Assembly: GCA_039026235.1 (NCBI GenBank)
Contig: JBCCMQ010000006.1
Coordinates: forward strand, 62,001-126,000
Direction of reading: 5' to 3'
Length of the DNA: 64,000 bases
Source of the DNA: JBCCMQ01 sp039026235
GTDB lineage: Bacteria > Pseudomonadota > Alphaproteobacteria > Rhodobacterales > Rhodobacteraceae
How positions within the stretch are numbered: the stretch's first letter is position 1; each line of letters begins with the position of its first letter. Under the pieces are notes generated by a model. It saw only the letters and a program-made list of their open reading frames with translations, made no database searches and was not told the origin of the DNA. The position numbers were made by a program, and so were the translations under genes. Positions 7,307 to 15,129 of this stretch are shown here, piece after piece.

Positions 7307-8365
7307 ATGACGACGATGCTGAAGAAACTCTTGCTTGCAACTGCAATGACCGCCGCCGCAACAGTTGGCGCCGCAGCCCAGGAAAAGACCGAATTCCGTG
7401 TGGCATGGTCGATCTACGTCGGCTGGATGCCCTGGGGCTATCTGGAAGACTCCGGCATCATGGACAAATGGGCCGACAAATACGGCATCGACGTCGAGAT
7501 CGTTCAGATCAACGACTATATCGAATCGATCAACCAATACACCGCCGGCGCCTTCGACGGTGTGTCGGCCACCAACATGGACACCCTGTCCATTCCGGCC
7601 GGCGGCGGCGTCGACACCACGGCGCTGATCGTGGGCGACTATTCCAACGGCAACGATGCGGTGATCATTAAAGGAGACGGCGATCTGGCCTCGCTTGCCG
7701 ACAAGCCGGTCAATCTGGTCGAACTGTCGGTGTCGCATTACCTGCTTGCCCGGGGGCTCGACAGCGTAGGTCTGAGCGAGGCGGATCTGGACGGTGTGAT
7801 CAACACCTCGGACGCCGACATGATCGCCGCCTTTGCCACCGACGATGTTGAAGCGGTGGTCACCTGGAACCCGCTGGTGTCATCGATCCTCGAAGACCCC
7901 GGCGCCACCAAGATCTATGACAGCTCAGATATTCCGGGCGAAATCATCGACATCATGTTCGTCAACACCGAAACACTTGCCGCCAATCCGGACTTCGGCA
8001 AGGCCATGGCCGGTGCGTGGTACGAACTGATGGGGTTGATGGCCGCCGGCGACGAAGAGGCGCTGACCGCCATGGCCGAAGCCTCGGGCACCGATCTGGC
8101 GGGCTACAAGGCGCAGCTTGCCTCGACCGAGATGTTTTATGATCCGTCCGAAGCCGTGGCCTTTACCGCCGATGCCGCGCTCAAGACGACCATGGTCGAA
8201 GTGGCCGAGTTTCTGTTCGACAAGGGCATCCTGGGCGAAGGCGCGCCCGGCCCCGACTTTGTAGGCGTGGCCTATCCCGATGGCTCGACCACGGGCGACC
8301 CGGCCAACGTGAAGATGCGGTTCGATACGACGTATATGCAGATGGCCGCCGACGGCGCGCTGTAG
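7307..8365 (+). CDS. periplasmic substrate-binding protein of a guanidine ABC importer
   Basis: 352-aa protein with an N-terminal signal peptide (basic start M-L-K-K, hydrophobic core, cleavage near A-A-A-Q-E). The mature part begins with the strand F-R-V-A-W-S-I-Y-V-G-W-M-P, typical of the NMT1/nitrate-taurine-like binding proteins often annotated as 'putative urea ABC transporter' components. The preceding guanidine-I riboswitch and the downstream guanidine hydrolase make guanidinium the likely ligand. ATG 7286 and 7316 are also in frame; 7307 is chosen for its upstream GGAACGG. A strong hairpin follows the gene, as is common after highly expressed binding-protein genes. Confidence 0.9.
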   Translation: MTTMLKKLLLATAMTAAATVGAAAQEKTEFRVAWSIYVGWMPWGYLEDSGIMDKWADKYGIDVEIVQINDYIESINQYTAGAFDGVSATNMDTLSIPAGGGVDTTALIVGDYSNGNDAVIIKGDGDLASLADKPVNLVELSVSHYLLARGLDSVGLSEADLDGVINTSDADMIAAFATDDVEAVVTWNPLVSSILEDPGATKIYDSSDIPGEIIDIMFVNTETLAANPDFGKAMAGAWYELMGLMAAGDEEALTAMAEASGTDLAGYKAQLASTEMFYDPSEAVAFTADAALKTTMVEVAEFLFDKGILGEGAPGPDFVGVAYPDGSTTGDPANVKMRFDTTYMQMAADGAL

Positions 8366-8377
8366 ACCCGATAATAT

Positions 8378-8410
8378 GGCCCGCCCCGTGCCCCTGGTGC
8401 CGGGCGGGCC
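8378..8410 (+). repeat. intercistronic stem-loop after the binding-protein gene
   Basis: GGCCCGCCC (8378-8386) and GGGCGGGCC (8402-8410) form a perfect 9-bp GC stem with a 15-nt loop and no following T-run. In binding-protein operons such stems usually stabilise the upstream message or partly limit read-through, giving more binding protein than permease. Confidence 0.6.
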
Positions 8411-8416
8411 CACGCC

Positions 8417-9229
8417 ATGCGCCTGATCAACCGATCTCCTGGCCCCGCGCTGCGGTGGTTCTTGATGCTCCTCCCTTTCGCGGCGGTCATCTTGGCCTAT
8501 TCCGTGGCCTCAGAGATCCGGCTTGAGGCCAATCCGGCCGACAAGCTTCTTCCGGCGCTGTCGACGATCTTCGACACGGCAACCCGCCTGATCAGCGAAC
8601 CCGACCGGCGCAGCGGCCGGATCCTGTTCTGGCATGACACGGCGATCAGCCTGCGCAGGCTGGCCACCGGTGTCGGGCTGGCCAGCCTGACAGCCCTTAT
8701 CTTTGGCCTGACGATCGGGCTCTTACCCCATGTGCGGGCAGCCTTCGGGGGCTTCGTCGCGGTCCTGTCCATGGTGCCGCCCCTGGCCATCCTGCCGATC
8801 CTTTTCATCATCTTCGGGCTGGGAGAGGTGTCGAAGGTCGCGCTGATCTTCATCGGCATCACCCCGTTCCTGATCCGCGATCTGGCCCAGAGAACCGTCG
8901 AGATCCCGCGCGAACAGATCGTCAAGGCCCAGACGCTGGGCGCGTCATCCTGGGTGATCACGCTGCGCGTGGCGCTGCCGCAGGTGCTGCCCCGGCTGGT
9001 CCAGGCGGTGCGTCTGTCGCTTGGACCCGCCTGGCTTTTCCTGATCGCCGCCGAGGCCATCGCCTCGGATCTCGGGCTAGGCTACCGGATCTTTCTGGTG
9101 CGACGTTATCTGGCGATGGATGTGATCCTGACCTACGTCATTTGGATCACGCTTCTTGCCTTTCTGCTCGACATGCTTCTGCGTGCCCTGTCGCGGCGCG
9201 CCTTCGCCTGGTCCGAGGTGTCGCTATGA
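8417..9229 (+). CDS. ABC transporter permease of the guanidine importer
   Basis: 270-aa inner-membrane protein of the SsuC/TauC/NrtB permease type with about six transmembrane helices. The EAA-like cytoplasmic loop, contacting the ATPase, is visible as I-V-K-A-Q-T-L-G-A-S-S-W around residue 175, with R-V-A-L-P-Q-V-L-P behind it. It starts 6 bp after the stem-loop and lies between the binding protein and the ATPase, so it is part of the riboswitch-controlled operon. Substrate assignment to guanidinium rests on context. Confidence 0.92.
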   Translation: MRLINRSPGPALRWFLMLLPFAAVILAYSVASEIRLEANPADKLLPALSTIFDTATRLISEPDRRSGRILFWHDTAISLRRLATGVGLASLTALIFGLTIGLLPHVRAAFGGFVAVLSMVPPLAILPILFIIFGLGEVSKVALIFIGITPFLIRDLAQRTVEIPREQIVKAQTLGASSWVITLRVALPQVLPRLVQAVRLSLGPAWLFLIAAEAIASDLGLGYRIFLVRRYLAMDVILTYVIWITLLAFLLDMLLRALSRRAFAWSEVSL

Positions 9230-9263
9230 CGGGTCAGGGCGGCAGTGCGGGGGGCACCGGTTC

Positions 9264-10031
9264 ATGAGCTTTGTCTCCGCGCGCGGCATCTTTCAAAGCT
9301 ACGGTCGGTTCCGCATCCTCGAACGGGTGGACCTGGATGTGGACGAAGGCGAGTTCGTGTCGATCGTCGGTGCGTCGGGATGCGGGAAATCGACCTTCCT
9401 GCGACTGCTTCTGGCCCAGGAACAGCCGACCCGCGGCGAGATCCGGATCGCCGGGTCGGAACCGGCGCGCGAACCGGGGCTTGAACGCGGCGTAGTCTTT
9501 CAGCGCTATTCGGTCTTTCCCCATATGACCGTGCGCGAAAACATCGTGGCGGGCGAAAGCCTTGCCCGTCCCTGGGGCCGCTTTTTCGGCGCCCGCCGCA
9601 AGGCGGCGCTGGCCCGGGCCGACGACACCCTGGCCCGGATCGGCCTTGACCATGTGGCGCACCAGTATCCGGCAACGCTTTCGGGCGGCATGCAGCAGCG
9701 TCTGGCCATTGGTCAGGCGCTGACGGCCAAGCCCCGCGTGCTGCTGCTCGATGAACCCTTCGGCGCCCTTGACCCGGGAACCCGTCTGGCCATGCATGAT
9801 TTCCTCATGGAACTCCGCCAAGAGACCGGAATGACAGTGTTCATGGTCAGCCACGATCTTGAAGAGGCCTTCAAATTGGGGGACCGTGTGATCGTATTCG
9901 ACAAAATCCGATGGGATCCCACCGACCCGAGCGCATACGGTGCCACGATCACCTATGACTTCGACGCCCGCGACGGGGGAATTCCCTTCCAGCGACTAAA
10001 GGAGGAGACGCATGTTCTTCGCGCGACCTGA
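9264..10031 (+). CDS. ABC transporter ATP-binding protein of the guanidine importer
   Basis: 255-aa ATPase with Walker A G-A-S-G-C-G-K-S-T, Q-loop V-F-Q-R-Y-S-V-F, signature L-S-G-G-M-Q-Q-R, Walker B V-L-L-L-D-E-P-F-G-A-L-D and the switch H in V-S-H-D-L-E-E-A. It is of the SsuB/TauB type. The ATG at 9264 follows a G-rich Shine-Dalgarno (9249-9255) and fits the family N-terminus (M-S-F-V-S-A-R-G-I). The last 20 bp overlap the start of the guanidine hydrolase gene, whose ribosome-binding site lies inside this coding region. That implies translational coupling. Confidence 0.93.
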   Translation: MSFVSARGIFQSYGRFRILERVDLDVDEGEFVSIVGASGCGKSTFLRLLLAQEQPTRGEIRIAGSEPAREPGLERGVVFQRYSVFPHMTVRENIVAGESLARPWGRFFGARRKAALARADDTLARIGLDHVAHQYPATLSGGMQQRLAIGQALTAKPRVLLLDEPFGALDPGTRLAMHDFLMELRQETGMTVFMVSHDLEEAFKLGDRVIVFDKIRWDPTDPSAYGATITYDFDARDGGIPFQRLKEETHVLRAT

Positions 10032-11256
10032 GCGCAGCCGGTCCCACCATCCGGCCGACCTGCGGCGGGATGGCCGGCGCCATCACCACCCGGACCTGAC
10101 AAAGTTGCAGGGATGGAGGGCGATGCGGGCCGAGGCCGATATTCCGGAAGGCCGCTGGGACGAAGAGCGCCGCTGGGCGCTGAAGATGGGTCTGACCGGC
10201 GCGGATTCTCTGGAAGACAAGTCGATCCCGACCTTCGCGCGGGGCGAACTGCCCCATTACGCGGGCATCAACACCTTCCTGAAGGCACCCTATGCCGAGG
10301 ATGTGGCCGATGTCGGCCATTATGACGCGACCGTGCTTGGCATCCCCTTCGACGGCGGCACGACCTATCGCCCCGGCACCCGCTTCGGCCCCCAGGGCGT
10401 GCGCCGGATCAGCGCGCTTTACACGCCCTACAATTATGAAATCGGCGTCGACCTGCGCGAACAGATGACACTCTGCGATGCGGGCGACGTCTTTACGATC
10501 CCGGCCAACATCGAAAAGAGCTTCGATCAGATCAGCCGCGCGGTCAGCCACGTCTGTTCGTCGGGCAGCCTGCCGATCATGATCGGCGGCGATCACTCGA
10601 TCGGCTTTCCCTGCGTGCGCGGCATCGCCGAGTGCACATCGAAAAAGATCGGCATCGTCCATTTCGACCGCCACGCAGACATCCAGGAAAAGGATCTGGA
10701 CGAACGCATGCATACCACACCGTGGTTCCATGCCACCAACATGCCCAATGTCCCGGCCAAGAACCTGGTGCAGGTGGGCATCGGCGGCTGGCAGGTCCCG
10801 CGCGAAGCGGTGAAGGTGGCGCGCGAACGCGAAACCAACATCATCACCATGTCGGACATGGAAAAGATGGGCGTCGACAAGACCGCTGAAATGGCGCTCG
10901 AAATGGCCTGGGACGGCGTCGACATGGTCTATATGTCCTTCGACATCGATTCCATCGACTGCGGCTTTGTGCCCGGCACCGGCTGGCCCGAACCGGGCGG
11001 GTTCCTGCCGCGCGAAGCGCTGGCGCTGGCCTCCAAGGTGGCCGCCGAAGGCATCTGCGGCATGGAACTGGTCGAAGTCAGCCCGCCCTATGACACATCC
11101 GACATCACCGCGCTGATGGGCACGCGGGTCATTGTCGATGTGCTGGGCGCGCTGGTGGCCAGCGGCAAACTTGGCGCGCACAAGGCCCATATCGACAAGC
11201 CCAAGGACATTCCGGCGGGCGACTTCGAAGGGCGGAGGTGGTCCAATGCCCCATGA
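10012..11256 (+). CDS. gdmH: guanidine hydrolase (Ni-dependent ureohydrolase family)
   Basis: 414-aa arginase/agmatinase-fold enzyme. Metal ligands are present: H195 in G-G-D-H-S, D219/H221/D223 in H-F-D-R-H-A-D, and D311/D313 in S-F-D-I-D-S-I-D. The segments P-W-F-H-A-T-N-M and P-G-T-G-W-P-E-P-G-G (W325) mark the guanidinase branch described from cyanobacterial GdmH rather than agmatinase, which usually has G-T-G-T-P-E-P-G. The expected reaction is guanidine plus water to urea and ammonia. The N-terminal ~40 residues are an extension with H12-H13 and H24-H25-H26. The start is set by the strong Shine-Dalgarno AAAGGAGGAG (9999-10008). Confidence 0.92.
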   Translation: MFFARPERSRSHHPADLRRDGRRHHHPDLTKLQGWRAMRAEADIPEGRWDEERRWALKMGLTGADSLEDKSIPTFARGELPHYAGINTFLKAPYAEDVADVGHYDATVLGIPFDGGTTYRPGTRFGPQGVRRISALYTPYNYEIGVDLREQMTLCDAGDVFTIPANIEKSFDQISRAVSHVCSSGSLPIMIGGDHSIGFPCVRGIAECTSKKIGIVHFDRHADIQEKDLDERMHTTPWFHATNMPNVPAKNLVQVGIGGWQVPREAVKVARERETNIITMSDMEKMGVDKTAEMALEMAWDGVDMVYMSFDIDSIDCGFVPGTGWPEPGGFLPREALALASKVAAEGICGMELVEVSPPYDTSDITALMGTRVIVDVLGALVASGKLGAHKAHIDKPKDIPAGDFEGRRWSNAP

Positions 11257-11662
11257 CGCCCCGCCCGCTCCGGGCCACAATCATACCGCCGTGGATCACC
11301 TGCACAGCCACCCCCACCAGGACGAAAGCGCCGGCGACATCCAGGTGCTTGCCAGCGAATTCATCGAAGGGTTCATGGGCGCCAAGGACAAGTCGGCCTA
11401 TCTGGAACTGGCCGGCATCCCGCGCGAAATCGCCGACACCCAGGGCGGGCCACCCCTGAAACTGGTCGACGTGGCCCTGACCACCGAATGGCAGGTGGGC
11501 ACCGCATCCCCCTCGTTCGGATCGAGCGAACTCAGCTATCTTCCGTTCCCCGGATCGATGGTACGCGAACGGGCCAACATGGGCTTTGTCTATGTCTCGC
11601 TGGGCCGCAAGGTCGTGGTCGACCTCAGAACCCAGCTGGCTGACCGGAAAAACCCGGCCTGA
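11246..11662 (+). CDS. His-rich small protein of the guanidine operon, unknown family
   Basis: 138-aa protein overlapping the guanidine hydrolase gene by 11 bp, with Shine-Dalgarno GGAGGTGG (11234-11241). Seven His fall in the first 24 residues (H3, H11, H13, H18, H20, H22, H24), a typical metal-binding tail. The remainder, about residues 30-138, looks like a compact alpha/beta domain (I-E-G-F-M-G-A-K-D-K, then L-P-F-P-G-S-M-V-R-E-R) without a motif I can name. Position, coupling and the His tail suggest a nickel-handling partner of the hydrolase, replacing the HypA/HypB-like helpers found beside cyanobacterial gdmH. That role is inference. Confidence 0.8.
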   Translation: MPHDAPPAPGHNHTAVDHLHSHPHQDESAGDIQVLASEFIEGFMGAKDKSAYLELAGIPREIADTQGGPPLKLVDVALTTEWQVGTASPSFGSSELSYLPFPGSMVRERANMGFVYVSLGRKVVVDLRTQLADRKNPA

Positions 11663-11777
11663 CGGCCCTTTTTCGGGGGTCGCGGCGCTGTAATCCCGCC
11701 GCTGACGCGCGGCGCCGGGTTGCCGCGCCAAGGCACCTGCCATATGCAGTTTGCAATCGGCAAAAGGCATACGGGCG

Positions 11778-12566
11778 ATGAAAATCCTGATCACCAATGA
11801 CGATGGCATCAACGCGCCGGGCCTTGAGGTCCTGACCCGCATCGCCGCCGATGTGGCCGGACCGGACGGCACCGTGTGGACCGTGGCACCGGCCTTTGAG
11901 CAATCGGGCGTGGGTCACTGCATCAGCTATACCCATCCCACCATGATCGCCGAACTTGGACCCCGCCGCTTTGCGGCCGAAGGCAGCCCGGCGGATTGTG
12001 TGCTGGCCGGCATTTACGAGGTCATGGACGGCGAAAAGCCGGACCTTCTTCTGTCGGGGGTCAACCGGGGCAACAATTCGGGCGAGAACACGCTTTATTC
12101 GGGCACCATCGGCGCCGCCATCGAAGGCGCGCTGCAGGGCGTGCCCTCGATCGCCCTGTCCCAGTTCTACGGCCCCGAAAACGCGGGTCTTTCCGACCCG
12201 TTCGACGCATCCCGGGACTGGGGCGCGCGGCTGGTGCGGCTGCTTCTGGACAAGGGCGTCTGGACGCGCGACGCCTACGGCATCTTCTACAATGTCAACT
12301 TTCCGCCGGTGGCGGGCGATGCGGTCAAGGGCGTGCGGGCCGTGGCCCAGGGGTTCCGCCCCGACACCTATTTCTCGACCGAGGCCCATTTTTCGCCGTC
12401 GGGGCGCAAGTTTCTCTGGGTGAAAGGCGGCGCGCAGGCCGTGCCGACCGGCCCGGGCACCGACGTGACGGCCAATCTCGACGGCTATGTCTCGGTCACG
12501 CCCATGCGGGCCGATCTGACCGCCCATGACGTCCTGTCGGATCTGGACAGCGCGATCCGCACATGA
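11778..12566 (+). CDS. surE: 5'/3'-nucleotidase SurE
   Basis: 262-aa metal-dependent phosphatase acting on nucleoside monophosphates. The family N-terminus K-I-L-I-T-N-D-D-G-I-N-A-P-G holds the metal-binding D-D pair, with S-G-V-N-R-G-N-N around residues 90-97 completing the site. Length matches SurE. ATG 11778 gives the exact family start; an ATG at 11751 is in frame but adds unrelated residues. Its stop overlaps the pcm start by 4 bp (ATGA), the conserved surE-pcm order seen in many proteobacteria. Confidence 0.96.
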   Translation: MKILITNDDGINAPGLEVLTRIAADVAGPDGTVWTVAPAFEQSGVGHCISYTHPTMIAELGPRRFAAEGSPADCVLAGIYEVMDGEKPDLLLSGVNRGNNSGENTLYSGTIGAAIEGALQGVPSIALSQFYGPENAGLSDPFDASRDWGARLVRLLLDKGVWTRDAYGIFYNVNFPPVAGDAVKGVRAVAQGFRPDTYFSTEAHFSPSGRKFLWVKGGAQAVPTGPGTDVTANLDGYVSVTPMRADLTAHDVLSDLDSAIRT

Positions 12567-13213
12567 CCGGGGGCGAGGCCGAGCGCAAGATGCGCTTTCT
12601 CTTTCAGGTCCGAAGCCAGGGGGTCACCGATGCCCGGGTGCTGGCGGCCATGGAAGCGACCGACCGGGGCCCTTTCGTGCGCGGGCTTTTCTCGGAACGC
12701 GCCTATGACGACACGCCGCTGCCCATCGAATGCGGTCAGACTATCAGCCAGCCGTCAGTTGTGGGCCTGATGACCCAGGCGCTGGCGGTCCGGTCGCGCG
12801 ACAAGGTGCTCGAGATCGGCACAGGTTCGGGCTATCAGGCGGCGGTGCTGGCCCGGCTGGCCCGGCGGGTCTATACGATCGATCGCCACAAGAGCCTTGT
12901 GAGCAAGGCAGAGGCACGTTTCACGCGCCTCTCGATCCCCAATATCACCGCCATTCACCGCGACGGAAGCCACGGTCTGCCCGATCAGGCGCCCTTTGAC
13001 CGGATCCTTCTGACCTGCGCTGCCGAAGACCCGCCCGGCCCCCTCTTGGCGCAATTGGCCGAGGACGGTATTATGGTGTTGCCCGTGGGGCAATCCGATG
13101 CGGTGCAACGGCTGATCAAGGTCAACCGCAGCACCGCCGGTTTTGACTATGAAGAATTACAACCGGTGCGATTTGTACCCCTGGTCGAGGGGCTGGGCGC
13201 AGCGGATGACTAA
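12563..13213 (+). CDS. pcm: protein-L-isoaspartate O-methyltransferase
   Basis: 216-aa repair enzyme that methylates isoaspartyl residues in damaged proteins. The diagnostic stretches are R-G-L-F-S-E-R-A-Y-D-D-T-P-L-P-I-E-C-G-Q and the SAM motif L-E-I-G-T-G-S-G-Y-Q-A-A-V-L-A. The family sequence Q-T-I-S-Q-P-S-V-V lies between them. It overlaps surE by 4 bp and is followed 38 bp later by the NlpD-like gene, so surE-pcm-nlpD is the usual stress/cell-envelope cluster. Confidence 0.96.
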   Translation: MTGGEAERKMRFLFQVRSQGVTDARVLAAMEATDRGPFVRGLFSERAYDDTPLPIECGQTISQPSVVGLMTQALAVRSRDKVLEIGTGSGYQAAVLARLARRVYTIDRHKSLVSKAEARFTRLSIPNITAIHRDGSHGLPDQAPFDRILLTCAAEDPPGPLLAQLAEDGIMVLPVGQSDAVQRLIKVNRSTAGFDYEELQPVRFVPLVEGLGAADD

Positions 13214-13251
13214 AGGCCCGACACAAGGGTCTGGCACAGAGGAAAAGAGCA

Positions 13252-14466
13252 ATGGCTTCCAGAATTCTACATCCGGGCGCCGCGTTTTTGCTGGCGGGAT
13301 GCCTGTTGGCAGGCTGTGAAGCGGCGGTGAACCTGGACCGTTTCGGCGGCGGCGCACCGACCCAGAACACCGCCCAGACAGGCATACGGCCCGCCGCGGA
13401 CGCAAACGGCATCATCAGCTATCCCAACTACCAGGTGGCGGTGGCAAGCTCGGGCGACACGGTCGGCACGGTCGCGGGGCGCATCGGATTGCCGGCGGGC
13501 GAACTGGCCGCCTTCAACGGGCTTCCTGAAGGCGCCACGCTGCGCGAGGGCGAGGTCCTGGTGCTGCCGCGCAAGGTCGCGGTCGCCGGAGCGGCCGGCG
13601 GCATCACATCTGCCGTCATCGAACCGGCCCCGGGCAGCGTTGATATCTCGGCCATCGCGGGACCCGCCATTGATCAGGCCGAGGCCACGACGCCGTCCCA
13701 GGCACGCACAGTGACCGCCGGGCCGGAACCGATCCGGCACAGGGTCAATCAGGGTGAGACGGCTTTCACCATCGCGCGCCTGTACAACATCTCGCCGCAG
13801 GCATTGGCCGAATGGAACGGCCTTGGCCCCAATTTCGACGTGCGCACCGGTCAGATCCTGCTGGTCCCGGTGTCGGCCGACAGCCTGCCCCAGCGCACCG
13901 AGACGCTGGCGGGCGACGGGCTCGGCGGTGGCGAGGCCGCCGCCGCGACGGCGGCGGGCGCCGGGGCTGCGACGGCGGTCAGTGCACCGGGCGCAGGCTC
14001 TGCTACGCCGACACCGCCCAGCGCCACACGCCCCCTGCCCGATCCTGAAGAGGTGGCGACACCCGAGGTGCCCGCCCAGTCCGACCGCAGCGCCGAACAG
14101 ACCGCGGCATCGGATACCGCGCGCCTGCTGTTGCCGGTTCAGGGCAGCATCTTCCGCGCCTTCCAGAAGGGCACCAATGACGGCATCGATATCTCGGCCG
14201 CCGCCGGTGCGCCGGTCGCCGCCGCCGATGCCGGCACAGTGGCCGCAATCACCCGCGACACCGAAGACGTACCGATCCTGGTTTTGCGCCACGCCGACGG
14301 GCTGCTGACGGTCTATGCGGGCATCGACGACATCAGTGTCTCGCGCGGCGACAGCGTGCAGCGTGGCCAGCAGATCGCGCGCGTGCGCGACGCCGATCCG
14401 CCGTTCCTGCACTTTGAAACCCGTCAGGGCTTTGAAAGTGTCGATCCGATGGATTTCCTGAACTAG
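13252..14466 (+). CDS. nlpD: LysM/M23 domain lipoprotein, NlpD-like amidase activator
   Basis: 404-aa predicted lipoprotein with lipobox L-L-A-G-C at C22 (a second possible one at C17). Two LysM-like peptidoglycan-binding segments lie around residues 60-110 and 160-205 (R-H-R-V-N-Q-G-E-T). An Ala/Pro/Thr-rich linker and a C-terminal LytM/M23 domain (about 285-404) follow. The zinc site is degenerate: the H-x3-D motif reads N-D-G-I-D and the H-x-H motif reads F-L-H. It is probably not a peptidase but an NlpD/EnvC-type activator of cell-separation amidases. The third gene of surE-pcm-nlpD. Confidence 0.9.
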   Translation: MASRILHPGAAFLLAGCLLAGCEAAVNLDRFGGGAPTQNTAQTGIRPAADANGIISYPNYQVAVASSGDTVGTVAGRIGLPAGELAAFNGLPEGATLREGEVLVLPRKVAVAGAAGGITSAVIEPAPGSVDISAIAGPAIDQAEATTPSQARTVTAGPEPIRHRVNQGETAFTIARLYNISPQALAEWNGLGPNFDVRTGQILLVPVSADSLPQRTETLAGDGLGGGEAAAATAAGAGAATAVSAPGAGSATPTPPSATRPLPDPEEVATPEVPAQSDRSAEQTAASDTARLLLPVQGSIFRAFQKGTNDGIDISAAAGAPVAAADAGTVAAITRDTEDVPILVLRHADGLLTVYAGIDDISVSRGDSVQRGQQIARVRDADPPFLHFETRQGFESVDPMDFLN

Positions 14467-14473
14467 GCGCGCC

Positions 14474-14947
14474 CTACTGGCAGCCGCCTTCCGCCCAGAC
14501 CTTCAGGTTGCGCTTGAAGGCGCCGCCAAAGGGGTGCGGCTTGTCCAGGTTTGCGATCCCGGCCAGCGTCGTGTAAAACTCGGCCTGATCGCACAGCGTC
14601 GCCTGGTTCCACTGGTGGCAGTTGGCGCAGGTCTGTTCCTGCCAGATCTCAGGCGGCAGACCCTCAATCGGCGGATGCAGGGGCGAGGCGGAAATCAACT
14701 GCTCGATCGTCTGTCCCTGCAACTCGGGCGGCACCTCCATCAGCGGCGCACCGAAATAGATCGGGCCGCGCGGTTCCATCGCATCGACGATGACAATGCC
14801 CTGGGCCAGCACGATGGGTGCTTCTGCGGCGTCTTCGGTGGTGCCTTCCGCGACCTGCGGTTGTGCCGGAGAGGCCACCGCAGTGACCCGGTCAAAACTG
14901 ACCGCTGCCAAAGCCAGAAGTGCCAGCAGACCAAGCGCGCGTTTCAT
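14474..14947 (-). CDS. secreted monohaem c-type cytochrome-like protein
   Basis: 157-aa protein with signal peptide (M-K-R-A-L-G-L-L-A-L-L-A-L) and one haem c motif C-A-N-C-H-Q-W near residue 110, followed by a conserved-looking C-D-Q-A-E-F-Y and a terminal Cys (G-G-C-Q). Only one CxxCH is present, and the axial ligand is not obvious. ATG at 14947 is preceded by GGAGCAG on the minus strand. It is convergent with nlpD (7 bp between stops) and divergent from the YceI-OmpA gene. No partner oxidase or dehydrogenase is in the window, so the electron-transfer role is open. Confidence 0.75.
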   Translation of the reverse strand: MKRALGLLALLALAAVSFDRVTAVASPAQPQVAEGTTEDAAEAPIVLAQGIVIVDAMEPRGPIYFGAPLMEVPPELQGQTIEQLISASPLHPPIEGLPPEIWQEQTCANCHQWNQATLCDQAEFYTTLAGIANLDKPHPFGGAFKRNLKVWAEGGCQ

Positions 14948-14985
14948 TTTTTCTGCTCCGATTTTCCCGCCCGGTACCAAGATTG

Positions 14986-15023
14986 GTTGGACAGGCCACA
15001 ATACTTGCCGCAAAATGTCCAAC
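14986..15023. repeat. 8-bp inverted repeat in a divergent promoter region
   Basis: GTTGGACA (14986-14993) and TGTCCAAC (15016-15023) are perfect inverted copies separated by 22 bp, between the monohaem cytochrome-like gene (-) and the YceI-OmpA gene (+). The half-sites lie about three helical turns apart, which suits a dimeric regulator. No regulator can be named. Confidence 0.4.
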
Positions 15024-15129
15024 AATTGCTACGGAAGGAAGTAATTGTCGCGGTCGTTCCATGTTGATTCTGGGGCGTTAAGGTGGCCTTACCGTGCTTC
15101 CGATCTTTTGCAGTCCAAGGAGCCGCACA

